Part shown: piece by piece, positions 49,361 through 59,974 of the stretch
How positions within the stretch are numbered: the stretch's first letter is position 1
How the letters are laid out: each line of letters opens with the position of its first letter
Origin: Chlorops oryzae
Lineage: Eukaryota; Arthropoda; Insecta; Diptera; Chloropidae
Assembly: GCA_020466095.1 (NCBI GenBank)
Contig: CM035806.1
Span: 70,137,077-70,201,076 of the forward strand
DNA: 64,000 nt
Reading direction: 5' to 3'
The notes under the pieces: model-generated
The model's database searches: none
What the model saw: the letters and a program-made list of their open reading frames with translations, nothing else
What the model was told of the DNA's origin: nothing
Translations under genes and position numbers: made by a program

Positions 49361-49549
49361 GTTCGCTGTTTCTTCGCCTGAGTGAACATTGGGCGGCTAA
49401 AAGTAAAATACCAGGTTCACTTTCCATTCGCCTGCGCGAAGATTTGGTGAATTTGTGGAAAATTGACGTTCAACTGGGGGCGTTCAATTTCTAAAAGTAT
49501 GAGTGTGTTAGTAAAATTTTTTGAGTGTATGGGAACTTGAAACCCAGTT
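48031..49549. other. Unassigned, with (GA)n tract and small palindrome
   Basis: 48781-48887 holds a palindromic CCAGTGA...TCACTGG stretch with repeated 'cgttcgctttcgaattcg' words. 49302-49354 is a pure (GA)n microsatellite. A 104-codon minus-strand frame at 48301-48615 looks protein-like in places (FECYLFARFLRIMNSETL) but matches nothing I recognise. Confidence 0.4.
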
Positions 49550-50318
49550 AAAAATTTAGGAGAAATGCCTAAATCGAGCAGTGAAGGAGTAATGACATTT
49601 TCATCCATTCGGAGTTTTAACGAGCAATCCGAAATGGGGCATCGCAGGAGTAATCACATTTTCATTTATTTAGAGCAATCCGAAATCGAGAAATGGAGAG
49701 TAACGACTTTTTCATCCATTCGGAGCAATCCTGAATGGAGCAATGAAGGAGTAATGACTTCTTCATCCCTTCGGAGTTTTGACGAGCAATCCGAAATGGA
49801 GCAATGTAGGAGTAATGGCTTTTTCATCCATTTGGAGCATAAGCGAGCCATCCGAAATCAAAATAAAATTAAATTAAATTTGATTTCAAACTTATAAATG
49901 AAAAAATCCCATACTTTAGATTTGGCAAACACGGTGTCGAGGGTGAACACTTGACTAGGAATCGAGAGTTCCGAGGTTCAAACCCCACAACAGGAGAATC
50001 AAAAGCGGGAAATAATTATTTTAAAAAATAAGTATTATTTAGGTAATATTAATCCATTAGTGATCTTTCAGCAGCTACAAAATTAGTAATTTTTCTGGAG
50101 CTACAAAATATTACATTTTTGCTCATTCAGGAGATTCAAAGGAATATTCACTATTTGCTATTATTCTCCTTGTCCTCCATTCGGAGGTCAAAAAGTGTAG
50201 TCATTTTGATCTCCATTGGAAGATGGAACTACATGGGGCTCGGAGATTTGAGGAGTAATTCATTTCTCCAAAAGGAGTAATCCAGGATTAATCTTTCAGT
50301 AATCCTTTTTTACTGGGA
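49550..50318. mobile_element. TIR element (CCCAGTTAAAAA...TTTTTTACTGGG) with tandem units and tRNA-like stretch
   Basis: The ends CCCAGTTAAAAA and TTTTTTACTGGG bound it. 49565-49860 consists of ~60-bp units on 'aatggagcaatgaaggagta' plus CATCCATTCGGAG, about five copies. At 49925-49990 a tRNA-like stretch has a five-base-pair stem CTTGA/TCGAG around the loop CTAGGAA (anticodon-like AGG), then GAGGTTCAAACCCC. It lacks a convincing acceptor stem, so it is tRNA-derived rather than a gene. Confidence 0.45.
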
Positions 50319-50368
50319 AGGCAAAAATTTAACGTCTGGCTGCCGTGTTATCGTAACGTCGCCTAATG

Positions 50369-51682
50369 CGCGGTATAGACACGTCAAATGTTGTATCAAC
50401 TTCGAGCCAGCGGCGGATTAGAGTGTAATGGGGCCCGGGGCTTATATAGTGATGGGGCCCCCTGATGCTCTATTTGGCGCAGTTTTTTAAAATAAGGAAT
50501 AACTGCTAAAGTCAATTTAAGTTCAAGATGAGTTATTAGTACAATATAAATTCTTTCAAAGGAATGAACAATAAGATAAAAAATTTATATAATTTAATTT
50601 TTTTATTTCAATAATTTTTCAACTTTAAAGCGATTTTACTCGAAAAATATTTTTAGAATTATTTTGATGATATTTTATTTGGACGCTCGGGGCCCGTTGC
50701 CAGTTGGGGCCCGGGGCTATAGCCCCAGCTAGCCCTACCCTAATCCGGTACTGCTTCGAGCGTGTGTTAGTAGGTACCAACTTGAATTTGACTACAAACA
50801 TGTCGTACGATAATCATTTTTTAGCGAATTTCGAGTGCAAAGGACATGCGCTATTGTTTCGGCTACCTGTTACTTTTAACCCTCTAACCGGAATGTGGTC
50901 CTCAAGGACCACATTCAAAATAGCTGAATTTCACCAAAGATCGATTTCAATTGAATTCATACGTGTAACCACGGCTTTAAAAGTCTTTTCTTCCAACTGA
51001 CTGCTCTATAAAGTAAAATAATAGTGTGCGAGATTTTCGCTTTTGAGCTCCTTAATGTTAAATAAGTTTAAAAATCTGTTTGGACTTGTGTTTTAATCAA
51101 TTTAAATTTGGCCTGTTACAGGGTTAACAAAGCGCAATTTTCCCGTCGGCAAAACCTAAAAAAAAAATTTTGAGTGATGACTATATCCAACGCCACTTCT
51201 TTCTAATGCCGAAATCCATTTAAATTCCCTTCTGTAACAGGTTCGAAGATTATTAATTTTTTGCGTTAACTCTATTTTGTTGTCTCCAGATATTTTTCTT
51301 TGATTTTAATTTAAAGCGTTTCGCAGCTAGCGTTTTTTAAATTCCGGTCACTATAATCTTTTGACTTAACGTTCCAAAAAACCAACAAACTACGATAAAC
51401 TTCTATTACTTCCAAAATAAAACTTGTTCTTCCATTTTTTCAAATAATTTTCCGCTCGCTTTTAAAAAACTTTCCGCTCTCTGTTCGATGTTCACTCGTT
51501 GAATTTCGCGCACAAATGAGGGTTGAACCCACATATCTATAGACCTTCAGACACACCGTCTAACATCGTTACCTGCTTGACCGAAAATTTAAAGATTTTG
51601 ATTTTTCGTCAGACATCGTAGGTGTACTCTTTCTCACTAACACACTCTCAAAGTTGATACAACATTTGACGTGTCTATACCG
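50369..51682 (-). mobile_element. Element V copy 2, inverted, split by a hAT element
   Basis: It matches 47404-48030 on the other strand and is bounded by GGTATAGACACGTCAAATG and CATTTGACGTGTCTATACCG. It is interrupted by the hAT element at 50408-50753. Confidence 0.55.
50408..50753. mobile_element. hAT element, TSD CTTCGAGC
   Basis: The ends CAGCGGCGGATTAG and CTAATCCGGTACTG, with GGGGCCCGGGGC just inside both, are a typical hAT pattern. The 8-bp TSD CTTCGAGC is perfect (50400-50407, 50754-50761). 346 bp, non-coding. Confidence 0.9.
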
Positions 51683-51708
51683 CCTAGGAGCTGAAAAATG
51701 GCACGGTA

Positions 51709-52787
51709 AAGCTGCCCACAAACGCATATAGATACAAATCCATCAATCGGTTGAAATCATTTTGGTACACACGGTGGATCTGTTAATGGATTTTAATTTG
51801 TGTTTATTCGTCGTCGCGTTAACATGGTTGTTGTTTACTCTTCGAAGTGAGCACCGAATTGAACAAAAGTCACACGAAGTGATACGAAGAATAATCAAAA
51901 AGGCCGAAAACTGTGAACAAGGCTACAGAAACGCAAACCGATTGAGAAACAAAGCTAGGGTGACCAAATTGCCTTCGGTTAAATAAAGGACACCATAAAT
52001 CGAAAACCAAAAATCGCGCACACACAGGTGAGCACAAATTTTAAATTAGCATAGCTTCGTCAAAATAAAAGGTAAATGAATTGTTTTTTATTTGCTAGGA
52101 ATTGATTGGACTTTAAATCTGCATACTCATATTTTACATTTAAAACTAGTTTTATTATTATTTTTTTTTTTTTTTTTGGTTTTTCAAAAAAACTTCATTT
52201 CAATCCTGAAAAACGATTTTAAGCCCCCTTCTGTACGACCCAAAATAAAGCTGAATTCATTATCTTTGGACCTGATTACATTTCACAATACAATTTTACA
52301 CTTAGGCATCGATTTGAGGTATAAATTACAATGCTTCCCTCAAAAGTGGAGGTTTCCCCATAAAATTCATTTGCGCGACCTCTAAACGTCCTTCAAAAAA
52401 TCTGAAAAAAATGGTCAAAATATTTTTAGACAATTATCTTTCGAAATCCGTGTGGACATTTTAATATTTCCAAAAAAAAAAAAATTTCGGACACCCTAGT
52501 ATGTACTTATTAGTAATAAGTTATATACACTGGAACGGGATTTATTAATATCACCAGAAAAATGACTAAAATAAAGGACAATCAAAGGCCGATTAATTAC
52601 TTTCCCCAAATTGCCAAAAAAAAGGACATGTCCTTTTAAAAAAGGACGTTTGGTCACCCTAACAAAGCAGTTTATCAAAAATTTTTGAAAACATGCGATT
52701 TGTTTGTCAACCAAGCCGCAGACACGCAATTTCGCGTCAATTTCAACCGATTGATGGATTTGTATATGCGTTTGTGGGCAGCTTAAG
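51709..52787. mobile_element. TIR element with 40-bp ends, split by a hAT-like insertion
   Basis: GCTGCCCACAAACGCATATA...CAATCGGTTGAAAT at the left is mirrored at the right (to ~52787). The left half holds a 74-codon frame at 51762 beginning MVHTVDLLMDFNLCLFVVAL. It is cut by the insertion at 51956-52661. Family unidentified. Confidence 0.55.
51956..52661. mobile_element. hAT-like element, TSD ACAAAGC
   Basis: The ends TAGGGTGACCAAA and CGTTTGGTCACCCTA are flanked by ACAAAGC (51949-51955, 52662-52668). The readable duplication is 7 bp. Sub-terminal 'aaaaaaggac' words. 706 bp, non-coding. Confidence 0.7.
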
Positions 52788-53052
52788 GTAATACGTTTTC
52801 GTGCGTAACGTTTCGTTACTAGGTACTATATGGAGCACCCGTTACTCAGTAACGAATACATACGGTTTGTTACAGCTCTAAAAGCTCGCAACACTGTCGA
52901 AATCCGTTAGCTTTGATTTAATGAACGCTTGGCTGCTTCGTTCGATTTCTTTGTTCTAGTTTTCCTTCAGATTCCGCGTAAATTGCTTTTTAGAATAATC
53001 GATCATAACTTGCATTGGAAGTGTTCCAGTCAAGCCCAATATTAGAAGGAAT

Positions 53053-54642
53053 ATGTCATTGAGGGTTTCGGAGTACTCGGATAATTTTGCAAGCGATTCA
53101 GCAGTGGCTCGTTCCCGTAGGTCACAAGCATTCGGAAATCATCCTGAAGCATCCACAAGTCGTGGTGCAGCTGCTCGCACCCCTAAACGTTTTTTTGCGA
53201 ATAAGAGCACTTCAAAAGGACCATATTCTTCTCGGAATGCACTAGAACGAGAAACTCGAGCCTTAGAAACAGCGCAAGCTCCAGTAAGACCACTGAAGCC
53301 CAATATTAGAAGGAATATGTCCATGAGGGTTTTGGAGGATTCGGAGGAGTCGGATAATTTTGCAAGCGATTCAGCAGTGACTCGTTCCTGTGGGTCACAA
53401 GCAATCGAAAATCATCCTGAAGCATCCACAAGTCGTGGTGCAGCTGCTCGCACCTCTAAACGGTTTTTTGCGAAAAAGAGCACTTCAAAAGGACCATATT
53501 CTTCTCGGAATGCACTAGAACGAGAAACTCGAGCCTCAGAAACAGCGAAAGCTCCAGTAAGCCCACTGAAGCCCACTATTAGAAGGAATATGTTATTGAG
53601 GGTTTCGGAGGACTCGGAAGAGTCGGATAATTTTGCAAGCGATTCAGCAGTGACTCGTTCCTGTGGGTCACAAGCAATCGAAAATCATCCTGAAGCATCC
53701 ACAAGTCGTGGTGCAGCTGCTCGCACCTCTAAACGGTTTTTTGCGAAAAAGAGCACTTCAAAAGGACCATATTCTTCTCGGAATGCACTAGAACGAGAAA
53801 CTCGAGCCTCAGAAACAGCGAAAGCTCCAGTAAGCCCACTGAAGCCCACTATTAGAAGGAATATGTTATTGAGGGTTTCGGAGGACTCGGAAGAGTCGGA
53901 TAATTTTGCAAGCGATTCAGCAGTGGCTCGTTCCCGTAGGTCACAAGCATTCGGCAATCATCCTGAAGCATCCACAAGTCGTGGTGCAGCTGCTCGCACC
54001 CCTAAACGGTTTTTTGCTAAAAAGAGCACTTCCAAAGGATCATATTCTTCCCGGAATGCACAAGATCGAGAAACTCGAGCCTTAGAAACAGCGCAAGCTC
54101 CAGTAAGACCACTGAAGCCCACTATTAGAAGGAATATGTCATTGAGGGTTTCGGAGGAGTCGGATAACTTTGCAAGCGATTCAGCAGTGGCTCGTTCCCG
54201 TAGGTCACAAGCATTCAGAAATCATCCTGAAGCATCCACAAGTCGTGGTGCAGCTGCTCGCACCCCTAAACGGTATTTTGCTAAAAAGAGCACTTCAAAA
54301 GGACCATATTCTTCTCGGAATGCACTAGAACGAGAATCTCGAGCTTTAGAAACAGCGCAAGCTCCAGTAAGACCACTGAAGCCCAATATTAGAAGGAATA
54401 TGTCATTGAGGGTTTTGGAGGATTCGGAGGAGTCGGATCATTTTGCAAGCGATTCAGCAGTGACTCGTTCCTGTAGGTCACAAGCAATCGAAAATCATCC
54501 TGAAGCATCCACAAGTCGTGGTGCAGCTGCTCGCACCCCTAAACGGTATTTTGCTAGAAAGAGCACTTCAAAAGGACCATATTCTTCCCAGAATGCACTA
54601 GAACGAGAAACTAGAGCCTCAGAAACAGCGCAAGCTCCAGTA
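53053..54642 (+). repeat. Coding tandem array, six ~264-273-bp units
   Basis: Units start at the Met codons at 53053, 53317, 53590, 53863, 54136 and 54400. Units 2 and 3 are identical after their first ~30 bases, and unit 4 shares its start with unit 3. Two variant types interleave: 'ARSRRSQAF' (units 1, 4, 5) and 'TRSC(G/R)SQAIEN' (2, 3, 6). Insertions and deletions are multiples of three. Confidence 0.95.
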
Positions 54643-55017
54643 AGAAAAAGAAAGCAACCAAATCCGCCAAAATTGTCAAGAGAAAGAGCACTTTTAAGGG
54701 AAACACAAAGATGGCAGGCGGGAACAAGTATTTTGAATTTTACATTGACAATTCTATAAAATGGCTAAACTTCTCTCTTCCTATTAGATCTTATTCCCAA
54801 AGCACCATTTGGGCGGCTTGTTCGTGAAATTATACATGGCTTTAACCCGGAAATTACAAAGATTACCATGACTGCATTGGAAGCACTTCACGAAGCTACG
54901 GAAATGTACGTTTCAAATGTTTTAAGTGATGCCTATGTCTTGACTCTGCATCACGGACGTGTTGCGCTAAGTCTGCAGGATATTCAGATATTACGTATCC
55001 TACGATTAGTAGATTAA
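53053..55017 (+). CDS. cid: CENP-A (Cid-like) centromeric histone H3 with six tandem N-tail repeats
   Basis: CENP-A replaces H3 in centromeric nucleosomes and marks kinetochore sites. Exon 1 is 53053-54727, exon 2 54788-55017 (TAA), joined by a 60-base GT-AG intron; 634 aa. The C-terminal ~100 residues are a histone H3 fold: alphaN-like RERALLRETQRWQ, LIPKAPFGRLVREIIHGF (alpha1), MTALEALHEATEMYVSNVL (alpha2), LTLHHGRVALSLQDIQI (loop 2 and alpha3), end LRLVD. Loop 1 (FNPEITKITMTAL) is one residue longer than canonical H3. Divergence from H3, the intron and the long tail exclude a replication histone. Residues 1-~530 are six repeats (88, 91, 91, 91, 88, ~81 aa) with EASTSRGAAARTPKR and KSTSKGPYSSRNALERETRA. 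The usual Drosophila Cid is ~225 aa. The start is chosen because an in-frame TAA lies at 52996. Confidence 0.88.
54788..55017 (+). CDS. cid: CENP-A exon 2, histone-fold domain
   Basis: The acceptor 'ctattag' follows a 60-base intron with donor gtattt. The exon encodes the complete histone core after alphaN: LIPKAPFGRLVREIIHGFNP, the TALEALHEATEMYVSNVL helix and DAYVLTLHHGRVALSLQDIQ, ending ILRILRLVD. H3 key positions are kept (PF.RLVREI, ALxEAxExY, HxxRVxL, DIQ). The stop comes right after alpha3, as in other CENP-A proteins. Confidence 0.92.
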
Positions 55018-55184
55018 TGTATAATGATTCGTATAATTATAACGGATCTTTTAAAGTCCCGTATAATACTTAATATAAGGACCTCTTTCTTAATTCATTG
55101 GACTGTAGCTACGAAATACTGAGCTTTTTGTGGACACAACCGACGACGCTTAGCGATAAGAACTCCACTGTTGAACTTTAATGA

Positions 55185-55190
55185 AATAAA
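55185..55190 (+). terminator. Candidate poly(A) signal of the CENP-A gene
   Basis: AATAAA 168 bases after the stop codon and just before the TIR element at 55225. A transcript ending here would have a short 3' UTR. Confidence 0.5.
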
Positions 55191-55224
55191 CGAAATTGAA
55201 TTTAAAATATTGTACAAATACAGG

Positions 55225-56047
55225 TATGTGATTGGTTTCCCTTTCTCGGAGAAAGGTAATTCAATTCCCTAACAAGTGTGATTCATTTCCACTTTCCCTT
55301 TAAAAGGGGTAATTCAAATTCCCATAGTAACTTGGTAGGGAAATTGTTTGTTTTTTCGATTAAACAGCTCGTATTTAGGTCTTTTGCGGTGCATTTTATG
55401 AAAGAATAAAGCGTTCGTTTGTTTTTATGATTTGTCTTCGACTTAATTATTTTTCTTTAAGTTTAAAATTATTAAAAATGTAACTCCGCCCAAGTAACCT
55501 AACCTAACTCCTCTTAACCCTAGAATGGTAAACATAGCCTGTGAGGCGAAGCAAATTTTTTTTTGTTGCGATATTTCCTGAACGCTTACTCGTATTAACG
55601 CGTTATATGTATATAAAATATGAAAAAAATGAATAGGTTTTTGTTAATTTTTGTTACTAGACATGCATTCAATATATTCTCATTTTTGGTTTAATAAATA
55701 TTTGTTTTTTTTAAGAATAAATATGCGTTTTCTTAAAAAGTCGCCTCACAGGCGAAGGTTACCATTACAGAGAAAAAAAATATGTTTACCATTCTAGGGT
55801 TAAAAAAACCTAAAGAAAAAAGTATTCGCTAGTATCAAAAGGGTGGTATCACTCAAATCAGCTGTCAAAATCGAATAACAAGAAGTTTGCTACGTTTAAA
55901 TATTGTTTAAATTTATTTTCTTCGGTAAAAAAAATGTAAGTTGAATACCTAAAATATAAACTTTCATGCTTAATGTTCTTTTTCGATTCCCGGGAATCGT
56001 ATTTCCCCTGGGAAATGAAAACCCAGGGAAACCAATCACACACCTAA
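55225..56047. mobile_element. TIR element with 23-bp ends, carrying a piggyBac-like MITE
   Basis: AGGTATGTGATTGGTTTCCC at the left is mirrored by GGGAAACCAATCACACACCT at the right. It starts ~35 bases past the CENP-A poly(A) signal. It contains the TTAA-flanked element at 55518-55799. Non-coding; TSD unclear. Confidence 0.65.
55518..55799. mobile_element. piggyBac-like MITE, TSD TTAA
   Basis: CCCTAGAATGGTAAACATA and its exact complement bound a 282-bp element, flanked by TTAA (55514-55517, 55800-55803). CCCTAG termini with TTAA targets define piggyBac. Inner 'cctgtgaggcga' / 'tcgcctcacagg' forms a second hairpin. No transposase. Confidence 0.88.
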
Positions 56048-56065
56048 TAAACTTTTTTGGATTTA

Positions 56066-56780
56066 TGGCCGGTATTTTAAAGCCTGTTTAATAATAACCC
56101 TTGGTTATTTCCAGTGTTAGCCATAGATTGAGTCTTTTGAACTCTGGTTAGGTTGGAAAAGGTTGGTTTGGTTAACTAAAAATATTAACCGGCCGAACTT
56201 TGTCGGTTAAGGGCATTTAATCAGGGGTTTTAGTAAATTTTGTCTTTTGACTCAAAAGTTTTGAGTTTTGACATTCGATTAGAACATATAATTTTTCACA
56301 ATTTGCACGAAATACCTTATTCAGCGGGAGGGAGTAAGTTCGTTTTCAAATAAAAATGCTTGCTATAATGGAATAATTATCCACTCATTAAATTAGTTCA
56401 CGTGGAAATTGTGTTTGGGATTTGTGGGATACCGAGGAGAGTGACGTTAGCGACAGTGAAGGCCAGCAGCTATTGACTCCTGAGCACAGGCAATACAATA
56501 TGTATGAAAGGTTGGATCATTTAAACAAATGGAATGATATTGACTTTTTCATGCGTTTTAGGTTGCGGAAAGAAACGGTTGCAAAAATATTAGAATCAAT
56601 ACGATCGAACTTGCCAGATAAACGTCAGAGGTATGTTGAACAATATTTTTATTTTTATGTACACTAAGTGAAGATGTGTTGAAAAGACACAATTTCTTAA
56701 CCTTTGATTCATAAACACTGGATAAAAAAAGTCTCTGGTAACCAAACCAGAGATTTAATCAGACTTTAAAATACCGGCCC
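56066..56780 (+). mobile_element. PIF/Harbinger element remnant, TSD TTA
   Basis: The ends GGCCGGTATTTTAAAGCCTG and CTTTAAAATACCGGCC are flanked by TTA (56063-56065, 56781-56783). It contains the transposase first-exon remnant at 56422-56630. Confidence 0.8.
56422..56667 (+). pseudogene. Harbinger (HARBI1-like) transposase N-terminal fragment
   Basis: The product contains EHRQYNMYERLDHLNKWNDI and FMRFRLRKETVAKILESI. This is the N-terminal block preceding the DDE domain in HARBI1-type transposases (typically 'YERW.D..F..RFRLSKETV'). It ends at a probable splice donor (CAGAG|GTATGT, ~56629), after which no catalytic exon remains. Surrounding TIRs and TTA TSD agree. A non-functional fragment. 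Confidence 0.7.
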
Positions 56781-56783
56781 TTA

Positions 56784-57589
56784 ATGTGGGAAAATTGTGA
56801 CATAAAACTTTCACTATCGACTTATTTAAGCAAATCATGCTCTATATTCAACAAAGTGAGATGATTGCGACTTTCTTGCCCCATCATGTTCCCTTATTAA
56901 TTTTTTATACATTTTAATGTTGAAAATGCAAGTGATCATGAAAAGTAAGTAAATGGCCAAAGCAATTTCTAAGTTGGGGAAACGCGATTCTAATGAATTA
57001 TTTAATAAAAGTTTATTATAATGACAATAAACACCTCACGATCGAAACGTTTCAACGGCATTTGCAAATGCCAAATTTTTAATGCGAGCTTGATCTTCAT
57101 GGGCTTCCATTCTTTCTAAAAGTTGATTCTTTGATACCCAAATAAGAAAGTAAAAGTAAAAAATTTGTTCATGGTGTAATTTAGACCAAAAGTGATTTTT
57201 TTTATAGAAGTTTTATTACAAATGAAGCAAATTTCTGGAAAATTTCTTAATCGCTTCTAAGCCAACGGTTGGATCAAAATGTGTTATAGGCATCGTTGAT
57301 AGGGATTTTAATTACACTTAATCGTATAGCTAAGATTTTACTTAATATTGGTTAAGTATTAACGGAGATAAATGAATTTACCAACCCTGCTTTTTTTCAA
57401 AACTCATAAAGTAGAAAATAGCCTATATCTCGGAAACTATTCTACTTAAAAAATATCTGACCACGTATTCGAAAATTTTACTTAAGAAATTACCATTAGA
57501 TGGCGAAGGTCAGATTTTGCGTAAACTAGTGTAATTGATAGGTACTATATTAAAATCGATTAAGTACAATTTCGACAAAACTTGCAGAA
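56784..57589. other. Unassigned
   Basis: AT-rich, no gene, no clear TIR. 57250-57380 contains 'cttaatcgtatagctaag' and TTAAGTATTAACGG-type words of unknown meaning. Confidence 0.4.
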
Positions 57590-58762
57590 ATCAAGTAATA
57601 CTTGGTCATCATCATATATTATATATGGTCATCATATAGAACCAAGTATTACAGTATGGGAAAGTCTGTCAAAATGCTATATGGCTCCAAATGGTGTGGT
57701 GAAGTCGAGTAAAAATCAGCTGACTGTCAAAAATAAGTCGAAGAATTTGCGATTTTTAAACATGTCGTAACTTTATATTTTGACACTTTTTAGGTAAAAT
57801 TGAAGTTGCAAACAACAAAGTAGAGATGCTCCTTCATTTTAGAATTCATTTGAGCATTTGCGACCCTCTCAAATTAGTATCAATATTGCATTTAAATTCA
57901 ACGATTTCGTCAGCGATGCACAAATTCTCTAAACACAAAGCTTTTATCAATACTGAACCGAGTACTCAAAAGAATTCTTAAAACGAAATAAAACCAAATA
58001 AAAAGCAATAATAATTATTTTTAGCAAGATAATTTCGACATTAAAGGAATTTATATATTTTTAAGATGCATGTTTCAAAATTAAAAAAGTAAGGGTGTTA
58101 TAGTAAAGCGAACCTCACCATAGAATACCCTACACAGATAAACAGTTATATATTTTATAATCGGAGGCTAAAACAAAGCTCAAATTCCTTATTTCACAAA
58201 AATATATCGAAAGATTGTGACTTTACACAATTCAGATGATTTTTGAGGTAAGCTCTAGTGCTGGATGTACCCTTTAAAATCGTCCGATGAATTAATTTTT
58301 TGTAGAGGGTGTCAACGATTATAAAAGAAGTCTATATGCTGTCTTTGGTACAGGCGCTATCTGAATTTTTGGTGTAAAATTCAATTTTCGAATAACGCCT
58401 TTTGGCGCTCCCAATTTCGTGTTTATTTTGTTTATTTACTGAAAATAACGGTTAATTTGAATTTTTAGGTTTCCATAACTAAACATAAAATAAATTTTGA
58501 ATTTCATAGCGAAGACTTTCAAAAATCTAAGCTAGGACTTGTTTGCATTGTATTGAAATACATTCTTTTTAGGGAATGGAGTTATCATAAATAAATTTTT
58601 TTATAATATTATAGTTTATTTCTTTAACAAAAAGGATAAAAGCTTATAAAAATCTCATTTCTAAAAGCTTAACGTTAGAATTGTAGTCGGTAACTATTTT
58701 CACCATCAATTTGCACTATTGACTCGTTCCATTCAGCACCATATGTTCTCCATGGATGCCAC

Positions 58763-58941
58763 CATATAGAACTATAGCTGCAAATTCGGCCAAAAGCTAT
58801 TACGTGGTACACCACACTTACTATTACGTGGTTCACCACAACACTCGGCTTATGGCGTGGTTCACCACAGTTGAACTTTTTCACCAAATCATGCCATAAC
58901 GCGCCAAAATTTGGCCGAAGTTGCAGCTATAGTTCTATATG
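58763..58941. mobile_element. CATATAGAAC MITE copy b, TSD GATGCCAC
   Basis: A perfect 8-bp TSD GATGCCAC (58755-58762, 58942-58949). The right TSD copy doubles as the left TSD of the next element. Confidence 0.85.
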
Positions 58942-58949
58942 GATGCCAC

Positions 58950-59611
58950 CATATATTACTATATGTGGCACTCTACAACAACTATGCTTGTTGAGTTGAA
59001 GTAGGCCCCCGTTGCATGCATTCTTATGGCAAAATCAAAAACGTAGCACGCCCCCGAGAAATTCCGGGTCCGGTCTAACAAATCTTTTCAAATCTTGTAA
59101 CATGTACCAAAATGTTTGGTATAACTCATATACATGTATAAGTGTTCGTCAAATATTTTTTGTTAAAACTCATTTTTTTCGACTAAAATATGGTTTTTAT
59201 ATAATATCAAAAATCTTTACGTGAAATTTTCCTTTTGTTCTTCAACAACGCTAAAGAAGAGCACTCATGCGTCGAATATGACCGAATGTTTGTTTACAAA
59301 ACAGAACAGCTGATATGAACTTTTCAGTGATGTAGAAAAATTCTAGCTCGATACCAAACTAATGGCTCAAGTACTTATAACAAATCATGCTAAAATGAAT
59401 ACAAAAACTACTTATTTTTTGAGCTCCTCTCTTGAAAAGGGCACAGTATTGCATAATCTTTCATCAAAAACCTAAAAAGTTGTATACTAAAAAGAAAACA
59501 TTAAAAAATTTCAACGCAAGAATGCTTAGTTACAAAATTGAGTGAGTACTCAAAACATTCTAGCATCACTAATTCGGTTGTTGTTGGGAGTGCCACATAT
59601 AGTAATATATG
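58950..59611. mobile_element. hAT-like TIR element, TSD GATGCCAC
   Basis: The ends CATATATTACTATATGTGGC and GCCACATATAGTAATATATG are flanked by GATGCCAC (58942-58949, 59612-59619). 662 bp, no transposase. Repeat W copy 1 shows the unoccupied GATGCCAC-like site. Confidence 0.8.
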
Positions 59612-59974
59612 GATGCCACGTTCACGTCTAAATGAAGCCAGACCAAAAACTCGGAAATCATTTTTTTGCAGTACGTGAATTTTTCTAATAATAAAAAGAA
59701 AAAACAAATGTTAAAAGAAAATCTACAGTTTAATATGGTATAATCATTCTTTAAAAAACTATATAATATCTGATTTTCTCCGGTTATAAATGAAAAAAAA
59801 TCCCTTAAAAAAACCAACTGCTTGTACTTGCGCAATTTCTAGAGACGACAGCAATGCCCAAAGAAGCATCGTGGTGGATTGCCTGGTATGCCGTGTGGTT
59901 GTTGTTGCCTTTGGTGAATTGCCTATTAGCTTTGTTGAATTGCCCATTAGCTCGTTTCTCATACTGTAATACTT

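Larger units (their letters stand above)
57590..59955 (-). repeat. Composite repeat W copy 2, with two MITEs
   Basis: Inverted relative to 2040-3470. It carries the CATATAG MITE (58763-58941) and a 662-bp TIR element (58950-59611) that copy 1 lacks. A DINE-type end, AAGTAAGGGTGTTATAGT, lies at ~58090. Confidence 0.6.

Noticed and set aside
49149..49427. Minus-strand Ser-Leu repeat protein
   Set aside because: Translation of a (GA)n microsatellite.
49925..49990. tRNA-Pro(AGG)-like gene
   Set aside because: An anticodon-like stem and T-arm-like sequence exist, but no acceptor stem is convincing and it lies inside a TIR element.
53139..53957. Minus-strand frames opposite the CENP-A repeats
   Set aside because: Shadows of the coding repeat array.
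53053..55017. Replication-dependent histone H3 or an H3 pseudogene
   Set aside because: The core is too diverged from canonical H3, has an extended loop 1 and an intron, but an intact frame, all typical of CENP-A.
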